Shown here: positions 22,293 to 31,062 of the stretch, piece after piece | How positions within the stretch are numbered: the first letter of the stretch is position 1 | Layout: each line of letters opens with the position of its first letter | NCBI RefSeq assembly: GCF_024868665.1 | Contig: NC_079894.1 | Span: 3,373,426-3,437,425, forward strand | Source: Triplophysa rosa | Lineage: Eukaryota; Chordata; Actinopteri; Cypriniformes; Nemacheilidae | Direction of reading: 5' to 3' | DNA: 64,000 bases | The notes under the pieces: model-generated | What the model saw: the letters and a program-made list of their open reading frames with translations, nothing else | Told to the model about the DNA's origin: nothing | Databases searched by the model: none | Made by a program: the position numbers and the translations under genes

Positions 22293-22507
22293 GAGTTACT
22301 CAGTCTAGAAATGTGTGCAGGGTGATCAAGAAAAATGTCCTTAGCTGACAGGGATTCCGCAGTGCTCCTGGCACTAGAAGTCGACCTCAGATTGCTTGCC
22401 GTTTTCCCCTTGACCGTAGCACAGACTCTTGACGTTTTAGCTCTGCTGCTCTCCTACGCTGAGTAATAGGCTGAATGGCGCTGAAGATAGACTCTCGTCA
22501 TGGAAAT

Positions 22508-23039
22508 TGTTGGGTCTATCCACTTCATAAGAGGTGTATTTTTATAATTTCAGTATCCTAGCAATATGTATTTTAATCATGTGCTTTCAGAGAAAATAGA
22601 TGTGGACCGAAACTGAACAGTAGTTCCTCCTGGCAGGGTGGAATTTACAAGAAACTGAGTGATAAATCATGTGATTTCATGAGAATGTGGGGGTAGGAGT
22701 GTTGTTCCTCTTTTTGTGTTAACAGAAGTGTGAGTGAGGAGACACCCTAAGAAATGGAGGTCTGCCTGGTAACTTCGGATGGAGGCTTCTGTATTGGCAG
22801 AGAAGAGAGTCACCCCACCGGGCTCTGGGAGGAACCAAACAAGGATATAAAAATATGTGTGATGTGTTTGTAAAGCGTTCTGGAATGCCCAGATGCTCTT
22901 GATGTATCTGTTGTTTGGAATCCTGAGCTCAGCTCGATCTATTTTACTCGCCTTCTATTCTAAATAAAATCAATCTGATCATAGACGTTGTATGAGCGAT
23001 TTCTGAACCGGGGAAGGACTGTAAGATTTCAGTCCAACA
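22508..23039 (+). repeat. 5' LTR of ERV-A
   Basis: TGTTGGGTCTATCC...AGTCCAACA, 532 bp, with a TATA box TATAAAAA at 22845-22852 and AATAAA at 22963-22968. The partner is 35311-35839. Differences are mostly scattered point changes and a few 1-3 base indels. Confidence 0.9.
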
Positions 23040-23042
23040 ATT

Positions 23043-23060
23043 TGGAGGGGGCACTCGGAT
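23043..23060 (+). promoter_or_regulatory. Primer-binding site, tRNA-Cys type
   Basis: TGGAGGGGGCACTCGGAT, three bases after the 5' LTR. It is complementary to the known 3' end of vertebrate tRNA-Cys (ending GTGCCCCCTCCA) with about one mismatch in 18. Identification relies on my recall of the tRNA sequence. Confidence 0.7.
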
Positions 23061-23314
23061 CGCTCTTTGGAGTGATCAAGGACGGCGCGGACATTCCAGT
23101 TTCTCCATTTCAACACTACTGCGCAGTTCAACAAAAAAAAAAGGTGAGCAGAAACCTGTTTTATCGAATTCTGTGATTGACAATACCCAAATTAAATGTG
23201 TTGAAGGAAGAGAGATGGGAATGTAAGTAAAGATTTAAATACAGTCAAATGTCAAAACGTTCTAAAACCTATAGAGGACGAGTAAATTGATCGAGGCAAT
23301 ATGTTATACTGTTC

Positions 23315-23899
23315 TGGCACTGGTGTGCAAATAATTCTTTATTTTTTTAGGTTGGCACTGGTGTGCAAATAATTTTCTATATTTTTAGGTTGGCACTGGT
23401 GTGCAAATAATTTTCTATATTTTTAGGTTGGCACTGGTGTGCAAATAATTTTCTATATTTTTAGGTTGGCACTGGTGTGCAGATAATTTTCTATATTTTT
23501 AGGTTGGCACTGGTGTGCAGATAATTTTCTATATTTTTAGGTTGGCACTGGTGTGCAGATAATTTTCTATATTTTTAGGTTGGCACTGGTGTGCAAATAA
23601 TTTTCTATATTTTTAGGTTGGCACTGGTGTGCAAATAATTTTCTATATTTTTAGGTTGGCACTGGTGTGCAAATAATTTTCTATATTTTTAGGTTGGCAC
23701 TGGTGTGCAAATAATTTTCTATATTTTTAGGTTGGCACTGGTGTGCAGATAATTTTCTATATTTTTAGGTTGGCACTGGTGTGCAGATAATTCTTTATTT
23801 TTAGGTTGGCACTGGTGTGCAAATAATTTTCTATATTTTTAGGTTGGCACTGGTGTGCAGATAATTTTTTATTTTTTTAGGTTGGCACTGGTGTGCAAT
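23315..23899 (+). repeat. 15 x 39-bp tandem array in the ERV-A leader
   Basis: The unit is GGTTGGCACTGGTGTGCAAA followed by TAATTTTCTATATTTTTAG. It repeats about 15 times with only A/G changes at one site and small indels in the T-run, and ends directly at the gag ATG (23900). Each unit contains a pyrimidine-rich run ending in TAG/G, resembling a 3' splice site. The leader 23061-23314 before it holds no ORF of note. Confidence 0.95.
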
Positions 23900-25768
23900 A
23901 TGGATATAGATACAAAAGGTAATGGTTCTATACAAAATGATTGGAAAAATGTAGTGCATATGGTAAGGGCACAAACGGAGCCTAAAGATATGAGAGAAAG
24001 GGACAAGGAATTAGTAAACGCCTGGGAAAAATTAAAGGTACAATTTAATTGGTCAGAAGAAACTAAAGGAAATTATGATGTGGCACAGGCTATCAGGAAA
24101 ATGGAAATGTTGACCCATCGTGAATTACAGCGGGCAGAAGAAAATTTTTCTAAAGCAGGTGTGTTTGAGAAGAGGAAACTCAAAACAGAGATAGAAAATC
24201 GTAAGAAGGAATTACGGCAGTGGACCCGTATAGCTGCTATGGCTACAGCCGTCAGTAAAACAGGGGTAAAGCCGAAAGTTAATGGTGATCAAGCAGGTGT
24301 AAAACGGGATTTACCTCCCCCTTATAATGTCCCTAACCTGCGACTAAACCCGTCTGCTCCCGTTGGCATAATGGCCCCAGTATTTGAGCTCAAAGGGGGC
24401 GATGTGATGTGTGAGGACGGCCGTGTGAAAATTACAGCAGGTACGGTGGAGGGTGAAATGAGTAAGGCTGACAAACTAGAGGAGGCGGACAGAATTAGGA
24501 AAATGATAAGAGTAGAACTGGAAAGAGATAAAGAAAAGGAAAGAGGACACCAAGAACGTCTTTTGATATTAGAACAGGAGTTTTCAGTGAATAAAAAAGA
24601 GAGAGAACAAAAAACAAAAAAACGAAGGAACAGTGTAGACACCGGAGATGTGGAAAGCGTCTCAACAGAACAGAGCAATGAGAATGATGTAGAGGATGAT
24701 GTTAGGTCAGGGGAAGAAATGGAACAGGAAGGCAGGGAAAGTAGAGGGGAGCAGGGGGTATCAGGAGGACTGATGAGAGTAGTAGTGGAAGGAAAGGATT
24801 TAGATTATTGGACTGAGGGGGTAGAGACACAGAGGAGGACAGAGAAACTATTCAGTAGAAGTCAGGAAGTGGGACTGGAGGAGAAACAGAAAGCAACACC
24901 ACCAACCAGTGAAGGGCGTTACTCACTCAGGCAATACATCAGAGCTCCCTCCCATATGGGGGAGGAGAAAAGTCTAGTAAGATCAAGAGGCACTGTGTTC
25001 CAACAGATGACTGACGGAGCTCACATCCCAGTTAGACCCAATTTAATGTGTCCTTTACTTGGGAGGGGGGGAACTCAAGAGTATAAACCGTGGTCTCATT
25101 CTGATGTTACAGCCATTGAATTGAAACTGCCAGCTATCTCTAAGGGAGGGGTCAGGTGGCTGACAAAACTAAGCGCCTTGACATGTGGTGTGGAGCTGGC
25201 TTTGAGTGACGTGAGAACACTGTTGGGCGGTCTAGTGCCTGCCTCTAAGTTGAGGGCCATTGAACAGGACGCTGGCCTTAATGATGAAGCCAGTGAGGAG
25301 CCCTTAAGGCGCCACATTTCCAGTTTGAGTGCTGCATTAAAGGCCCATTTTCCAACCCCTGCCACTGCCTACCAGAACATTAAGTTTAGAATGAAACCTG
25401 GGGAGACGGCTGGTGTCTATTTGAACAGATGTGAGGGGGAATGGGAGGCACAGGTGGAAGAACATTGTGATAATACCCCTATTTCTAGAGCTCTTTTCAG
25501 GGCCGCTGTGTTGGCAGGAACTCCCTTGGCCGTCCAGAAAGCAATGGCAGACAACCCAGACATCCCAGTTTCTAATGATGAGGTATGGACTAGACACTTA
25601 GCTCATCACACCGATAAGGCAACAGATAGAGAGGACTATGATGAGAAAGAGATAAGTAAGTTGAAGAACCAATTATTGAAACTACAACTCGATGTAGAGC
25701 AAGCAAAGGCTAAGGCAAAAAGACACAGACCAGTAGGGATGGCCAAATGGTCCAACAGGTTCCCATGA
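23900..25768 (+). pseudogene. ERV-A gag (matrix to capsid)
   Basis: The likely start is the ATG at 23900 (MDIDTKGNG), just after the tandem array. The upstream in-frame ATG at 23855 lies in repeat sequence. The ~622-residue frame has a charged helical N-terminus, a coiled-coil region rich in Lys/Glu (about residues 210-260: ELERDKEKERGHQER), and a capsid-like C-terminal half. The latter has KPWSHSDVTAIELKLPAIS and a major-homology-like KPGETAGVYLNRCEGEWE. It ends in WSNRFP and a stop, while the nucleocapsid continues in another frame from about 25747, so an indel near 25745 breaks gag. The product would form the virion core. Confidence 0.85.
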
Positions 25769-26172
25769 CCCAGACTGTCCCAAACCCTACAACACAAGCT
25801 TCCACACACACTTTTGAAAACATGGCACCATTTCATCACTATCCTCACCCAGTCCCTTATCAACAATACCATCCATACAGGGGACAGAGCAGGGGAGGCC
25901 CTAGAGGGGGAGGATATAGAAGAGGGGGGTACACTGAGGGATCCCAGGGTTGTTTCTTGTGTGGAGATAGCTCACATTGGAAAAACGAGTGTCCAATGAA
26001 TGGGTCACCAGCTGCAAGGGGTTGGGGTCCCTTAAGAGGTGGTGGAAATGGTCGGGGCAGGCGACCATACCCAAACTCTTTCCCCTTCAATCCTAACCCT
26101 AACCCAGGGGGAAATCAGGTGCCCACTCAATTCCCTGTGTGGGGCCTGGGAGGGGAGGTGGAAACACACTGA
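25747..26172 (+). pseudogene. ERV-A nucleocapsid end of gag
   Basis: An open frame rich in Pro, Gly, Arg and Tyr with one CCHC zinc knuckle, CFLCGDSSHWKNEC (CX2CX4HX4C), expected to bind viral RNA. The frame ends at TGA 26170-26172. The protease follows in the same frame without any new start being required, so gag and pro-pol are separated only by this stop. Confidence 0.85.
26170..26172 (+). promoter_or_regulatory. Gag stop codon, candidate readthrough site
   Basis: TGA followed by GGGGGC, with the pro-pol frame continuing in phase. Gammaretroviruses and epsilonretroviruses express Gag-Pol by suppressing such a stop. The readthrough itself is inferred. Confidence 0.6.
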
Positions 26173-26646
26173 GGGGGCCTACAGAGAACTACCAGGGGAG
26201 CAAGGGCCGAGCCTCTCCTGGACATTATGGTCAATAACAAGCCATTAAAGGCCCTAGTGGATACTGGGGCCACTTACTCCACGGTAACTGGCACATTACC
26301 TGGAGATATGTTGACTACAAATAGCATTGAAGTCATGGGGTTCTCTGGGGAAATTGAAAAATGGCCTAAAACAAAACCCCTTTCAGTTAAGGTGGCCAAC
26401 CAACACCTAACACACAGCTTTCTCTATTCAACCAGAGCACCAGTGCCTCTTCTGGGCAGAGATCTGTTGGTCAAATTGGGGGCGAGTATTTTATGCACTC
26501 CTCATGGTATAGTCATCTCCTTCCCTTGTGGCTTATTTCATAATTGTTCAAAGGGCGGGGGCTTGATTTCAGCCTCTCACGGCCAGTGGATGCTGGCAGC
26601 CACAGAGAGAGGGGAGGGAGCTGACATACTGGGTGGAGTTGGATAA
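26173..26646 (+). pseudogene. ERV-A protease
   Basis: A retropepsin aspartic protease in frame with the nucleocapsid. The catalytic motif LVDTGATYS starts near 26254 (Asp codon 26260-26262). The flap is represented by VMGFSGE, and the C-terminal signature LLGRDLLVKLGA is present at about 26450-26480. It would cleave the Gag and Gag-Pol polyproteins. The frame runs into a stop at 26644-26646, while the following domain continues in the next frame, so one small indel around 26600-26640 is likely. Confidence 0.9.
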
Positions 26647-27103
26647 CCCTGACACTGGCTCCAACTCAAATGGGATCTTAGCAGTGTATCACCTGTGGGA
26701 AGAATGGATAAAACAACACCTAATATACATCCCCCCTAAAGATCCATTTCATTGCACATTATTCTATGACAGGACAGGGGATTTGACATATGAAGACAGT
26801 TTTTCTGAGATTGAGGGCCATAACTGGACCATTAGCAGCCCAGGGCTATTAATAGGTAGGGAGGGAGTGGTGGCCCCTATTATATTGACCTTAGAGCAGT
26901 CTAAGTGGTACAGGATGTCTGATACAGCAGCCCCTCATGTTTCTCTAGCCTTACACCCTGGTCACGAGGCTAGAGAATTAGGTTGCATGACTAAAAGTTG
27001 TTGCGACTCACTGACTGGGAATCAGGTCCTGAGGGGGTGCTGTATTCGCCATCTGAACAGGCACATAAAATCTTGGCCCCTTGTCACTGTACAGGAATGT
27101 TGA
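26600..27103 (+). pseudogene. Extra Pol domain with twin HxT/S motifs (candidate 2H phosphoesterase)
   Basis: Between protease and RT lies about 155 residues that classical gammaretroviruses lack. Seen: FHCTLFYDR (His codon 26750-26752) and PHVSLALHPGHEARELG (His codon 26936-26938). These are two H-x-[ST]-hydrophobic motifs 62 residues apart, with the predicted strand/helix surroundings expected for the 2H superfamily. Members of that superfamily cleave 2',3'-cyclic or 2'-5' phosphodiester bonds (LigT, tRNA-splicing cyclic phosphodiesterase, coronavirus NS2, AKAP7). Assignment is inference: the motif spacing is shorter than in many members and I cannot run a profile search. A conserved fish-retroelement linker of unknown fold is the alternative. 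The frame ends at 27101-27103 and RT lies in another frame. Confidence 0.45.
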
Positions 27104-27139
27104 CACATGTATGGCTCAATAGGAGCCATGGCAGGGAGA

Positions 27140-27891
27140 ACACTGATGATGACGCAGCCATCCCTATGATTGCTAGACTACCGCCTTAGTTGTGGTCCAC
27201 AGGTCCAACGGACGTTGGACATTGTAAGGTAACCCCAATCACCTTTTCCCTGAGAGATTACACCCCTATATGGGAAAGACAGTATAGGAACAAACCTGAG
27301 GCAGAGCAGGGCATTGCCTCTACCATTGCTGGCCTGGTGGACTCGGGAGTGTTGACTGTCGCCAAATCCGATTGGAACACACCCATCCTGCCTGTGCCCA
27401 AGCCAGGCACCGACAAGTACCAGATGGTACATGACCTACGTAAGATTAACGCGTTGGTATCCACACCAACCCTGTCTGTGCCTAACCCATACACTTCTTT
27501 GTCCAGTTTGACTGTGCGGCACCTGTTTTTTACGTGTATTGACTTGGCTAATGCTTTCTTTTGTATACCTATTGCAGACGCCTGTAAACCAATTTTGGCG
27601 TTCACCTATAGGGGTCACCAGTACACGTACCAGAGGCTGCCACAGGGCTTCATTCTCTCCCCAGGGATCTTCAACCATGTCCTGAGGGACCAACTGGCTG
27701 GCTGCCAGCTACCCCAGGATACTGTGTTAATACAGTATGTTGATGATTTGCTGGTGGCTGCAACCTGTAGGGAGCAATGCCTCTCTGCCACTGAGATTTT
27801 GTTGTCACAGCTATACAAGGCAGGGTTCAAGGTTAGTAAAGAAAAACTGCAGATTTGTAGACCACAATTACATTTCTGGGACGTTCGGTAG
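27140..27891 (+). pseudogene. ERV-A reverse transcriptase
   Basis: RT fingers and palm: SDWNTPILPVPKPG, MVHDLRKIN, the first catalytic Asp in FTCIDLANAFF, LPQGFILSPGIFN, and the catalytic YVDD at 27736-27747. LPQGF and YVDD are typical of gamma-type retroviral RT. The frame stops at 27889-27891 shortly after PQLHFWDVR, where a small indel shifts the remaining polymerase into the frame of 27936. RT copies the viral RNA into DNA. Confidence 0.9.
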
Positions 27892-28367
27892 GTGGCCAGG
27901 GCAGTGGTCTGACCTGTAAGCACAGAGAAGAAATTTTGAATCACCCAAAACCATTGACGGTCAAGGATCTTATGTCATTCCTGGGCCTGACTGGGTTCAG
28001 CAGACATTATATTGCGCAGTATGCTGATCTCACGGCTCTTTTAAGACGCATGGTCAGAGATAAGGGTATGAAAAATGGTACAGCAACCCTGGATTGGTCA
28101 GTCGAGGCTGAGCAGTCTTTCATCATGTTGAAACAGAGCCTTTCCATGTCAACACAATTGCAGTGTGCAGATTATTCCGAAAATTTTTTCCTTGACGTTG
28201 CAGAAAGCAATCAGACCGCAAATGGAGTGTTGTATCAGAAAGATAGGGGTCGGCGGCGAGTGTTGCAGTATGTCAGCGTACTACTCGACCCTGTTGAACA
28301 GCGTCAGCCTCCATGTGCTAGGTTTGCAGCTGGACTAGCCAAAATCATTACCAAAACATCCCATCTC

Positions 28368-28555
28368 GTGTTAGGGCACTGTCTGGTAGTTCACACATCA
28401 CATTCCGTCATATCATTTGTTAATTCATCTGCCTTCACATTTTCTCAATTGCGAACGCACAGAATGTCCACCATTTTGACTGCACCAAACATTAACTATT
28501 GTCATGACGGGGTGAACATGGCCGACTTTATGTCTGTGGAAGGCGAGCCCCATGA
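28368..28555 (+). repeat. 188-bp direct repeat, left copy
   Basis: Nearly identical (about two mismatches) to 29451-29638. Both copies encode the same stretch of ERV-A pol (LGHCLVVHTSHSV... to ADFMSVEGEPHE/D) and flank the DIRS-like insert. Confidence 0.95.
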
Positions 28556-29450
28556 GTCCCCAAAAGAGCGGGGGTCGCTAGATCTGCGTACCCTGAACAG
28601 GCACCTACTCAAGCTGCTGTTCAGGATGCTCACACGGAAGCGCATCCTGCCATCTGTCAGATGTCAAGATGGATTCATGGCAATCAACCTGAAGGACGCT
28701 TACTCTCATGTCTCTTTCCCCCTCGTCATCGCCCGTTCCTACGGTTCGCTTTCGAGGGTCAGGCATATTAGTACAGGGTCCTCGCCTTCGGTCTGTCCCT
28801 GTCCCCACGAGACTTCACAAAGATCGTGGAAGCCGCCCTCACTCTCCTCAGGGAGAGAGGTGTGCGGGTACTAAACTATCTCGACGACTGGCTCATTTGA
28901 CACACTCGTGAGATCTGTTATGTACACACAGAGACCTAGTGCTTCGGCACCTAGATCGATTGGGACCACAGGTCAACCGAAAAGGAGCAGGCTCTCCTCT
29001 GCGCAGAGCATACTCTTTTTTGGTATGGAACTCAACTCTGTCTCCATTATAGCGCCACTGTGCTCAGTCAGTGTTGAACTGCCTGGAATATTTCAAGCAG
29101 TCAGCGGGAGGAGGCTCCTGGGTACATGGCATCCTCGACGGTGGTGATACCCCTCAGGTTGATGCACATGAGATCGCTCCAACACTGGCTACAGTGTCGA
29201 GTTCCCTGGAGTTGTGGCACACCGGCATCAGGCGGATGGTGATTACGCTTGTCTGCCGACGCACCCTAACCCCTTGCTCTTCAATGACCTTTTCTACGGA
29301 CGGGGGTCCCTCTCGGGCAGGCGAGACGCGTCAGGGTCGACAGACGCCTCCCTGCAGGGTTGGGGTGCCGTGTGCAACGGGCACGCAGTGTCAGGGCGAT
29401 GGACGGGCCCCCGCCTGTGCAGGCATATCAATTGCCTAGAGTTGTTGGAT
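28556..29450 (+). mobile_element. DIRS-like RT/RNase H fragment inside ERV-A pol
   Basis: About 895 bp of a tyrosine-recombinase (DIRS) retrotransposon: DLRTLNRHLLKLLFRML, FMAINLKDAYSHVS, the RT motif YLDDWLI at ~28878-28899, and later DASLQGWGAVCNGHAVSG and RHINCLELLDV of RNase H. Several frameshifts are present. No DIRS ends are included, and the fragment is bracketed by a 188-bp duplication of host provirus sequence rather than by an element-specific boundary. Confidence 0.8.
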
Positions 29451-29638
29451 GTGTTAGGGCACTGTCTGGTAGTTCACACATCACATTCCGTTATATCATT
29501 TGTTAATTCATCTGCCTTCACATTTTCTCCATTGCGAACGCACAGAATGTCCACCATTTTGACTGCACCAAACATTAACTATTGTCATGACGGGGTGAAC
29601 ATGGCCGACTTTATGTCTGTGGAAGGCGAGCCCCATGA
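29451..29638 (+). repeat. 188-bp direct repeat, right copy
   Basis: The copy of 28368-28555 on the other side of the DIRS-like insert. From here the ERV-A frame continues into RNase H. Confidence 0.95.
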
Positions 29639-29874
29639 CTGTGCACCCCGTACCTCTTTGGCGTCACTAATTCGACCTGATCTCCAAACCAAAAAATTGG
29701 AGGGAGCAATAGACCTTTTTACTGACGGTTGCTGTTATAAGGAACTAGATGGGACACTGAGTGCTGGGAATGCCGTGGTACAGTCATCCCTGGACGGTTT
29801 TGAAACCAGACTCTCAGAGAAACTTTTGTTCAGACAATCTGCGCAACGCGCTGAATTATTGGCTGTTCTAGCTT

Positions 29875-29975
29875 CGTAAGCGGAATCAGAGTAAATGTTG
29901 ACCCATTGACCCACAGCAATGCGTAATGCATTGCTGTGGGTCAATGGGTCAACATTTACTCTGATTCCGCCTACG
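29875..29975. repeat. Near-perfect palindrome in RNase H
   Basis: Arms 29880-29922 and 29928-29970 are exact reverse complements (43 bp) around a 5-base loop GTAAT, and extend five more bases with one mismatch. The right arm is the genuine pol sequence (GQWVNIYSDSA); the left arm is an inverted copy of it that breaks the frame. Confidence 0.95.
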
Positions 29976-30133
29976 CCGTAAATAGCATCTTGACTGAGCT
30001 GCCACAGTGGCAGAGATGTAACTTTACTAACTCAACCGGTCGACCGATTAAGCATGCGGAAGAAGCCAAGGCCTTGTGCGACGCTGTGTTATTGCCTAGG
30101 AAAGTGGCCATTCTTAAATGTGCAGGACATTAA

Positions 30134-30786
30134 GTATCAGATTGCTTTGAAAAAAGAGGTAATGATGCCGCCGACAAAGCAGCCAAGACGGCAGCTGGAT
30201 ACTGTATGCCTCACCAGATGGTAGTCAGACCTATTGATGAACTTGTCTCTCTTTCACCTGAAATAATTTTGTCATTTCTTTCAGACACTTATAAGACGGC
30301 GGCCCCTGAAGAGAAGTCCCTGTGGCTGGGTAAGGGTGCCTGTCTTTCTGACACGGGTGTGTGTCGAGCACCTGATGGCCGTCCTGTCCTGCCAGCGGAC
30401 CTGGCAAAGACAGTTCTATTGGAAGCCCATGGGATGGCTCACAGCAGTGACAGAGACATGAAACGCCGTATGGAGGGTTGGTGGCATCCATTCCTGCCCC
30501 ATATGATCTCAGAGGTAATCAAGTCCTGTGAAGTATGTCAGCAAATTAATGTCATGCCCACCATTAAATCTGAGCGAGGGCATTTCCCAGTTGTTTCTGG
30601 TCCTGGCTGTGAAATAGTGATTGATTTCACTGACATGGGCTCTTGGGTACAAGGCAAACAGTACCTTCTCGTCATGGTGGACAGTTACACTTCCTGGCCA
30701 GAAGCTTTTGCCGTTGGGAGGGAAGACAGTACCTCCGTTGTTAAATGCTTGATCAATCAAGCATTTAACAATGCTTGGGCATTGTA
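30134..30786 (+). pseudogene. ERV-A integrase, zinc finger and core start
   Basis: After the RNase H end the frame encodes a linker and an HHCC zinc finger (LLEAHGMAHSS...CEVCQQIN). The integrase core follows with the first catalytic Asp in EIVIDFTDMGSW, then LVMVDSYTSWPEAF. The frame is interrupted by a short foldback at 30738-30771 and the SINE at 30787. Integrase joins viral DNA to the host chromosome. Confidence 0.85.
30738..30771. repeat. 15-bp foldback at the SINE junction
   Basis: TTGTTAAATGCTTGA (30738-30752), loop TCAA, then its exact complement TCAAGCATTTAACAA (30757-30771). The right arm and the bases up to 30786 are not integrase sequence and lie between the target and the SINE 5' end. 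Confidence 0.85.
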
Positions 30787-31062
30787 GGGGCAGTTATGGC
30801 TTAATGGTTAGAGAGTCGTACTCATGACCAGAAGGTTGCTGGTTCGATTCCCAGGGCCGGCGGCTAACAACTGAGATGCCCTTGAGCAAGGCACCTTACC
30901 CCTACTTGCTCCCCGGGCGCTGCAGTGATAGCTGCCCACTGCTCCGGGCGTACGTGTGTTCACTACTCTCTGGATGGGTTAAAGGCAGAGGTCACATTTC
31001 GTTGCCTTGTACTTGTACATGTGCAATGACAATAAATTGAATCTAAATCTAAAATCTAAATC
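30787..31062 (+). mobile_element. HE1-type tRNA-derived SINE in ERV-A pol
   Basis: It starts GGGGCAGTTATGGCTTAATG and has a tRNA-like A box (TGGCTTAATGGTTA) and B box (GGTTCGATTCC). The body ends in AATAAATTGAATCTAAATCT with a short TCTAAA-type tail. A second copy lies at 37883-38165. The integrase frame resumes right after it with ATACATCCC. Confidence 0.85.

Larger units (their letters stand above)
17317..22507 (-). mobile_element. Gypsy copy 3, degenerate and truncated
   Basis: The third family member, in order leader, gag, MYND, protease, RT and part of RNase H. It is cut at 17317 where it meets copy 2, interrupted by a solo LTR at 17909-18461, and ends at 22507 where the 5' LTR of ERV-A begins within the gypsy leader. 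Its own LTRs are absent. It has many stops and is more decayed than copies 1 and 2. Confidence 0.85.
27900..30200 (+). pseudogene. ERV-A RT connection and RNase H, interrupted
   Basis: The frame from 27936 gives the thumb/connection (LMSFLGLTGFSRHYI, LDWSVEAEQSF, NGVLYQKDRG) up to about 28555. There a DIRS-like piece is inserted and the last 188 bp are repeated (29451-29638). RNase H follows, with IDLFTDGCCY (first Asp), QRAELLAVL (Glu) and, after a foldback duplication at 29875-29975, NIYSDSAYAV (Asp). A TAA at 30131-30133 precedes the final RNase H residues (NDAADKAAK). The domain would degrade the RNA strand during reverse transcription; this copy is multiply broken. Confidence 0.85.

Noticed and set aside
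23315..23899. Regular 39-bp repeats could suggest a CRISPR array
   Set aside because: The repeats are head to tail without unique spacers, and this is a vertebrate retroviral leader.
26600..27103. Extra Pol domain considered as a dUTPase
   Set aside because: None of the usual dUTPase motifs are visible, and the twin HxT/S motifs point elsewhere.
30787..31062. tRNA-like A and B boxes suggested a tRNA gene (also at 37883-38165)
   Set aside because: The sequence continues as a ~280-bp SINE body with a simple-repeat tail, is present in two copies and lacks a full cloverleaf.
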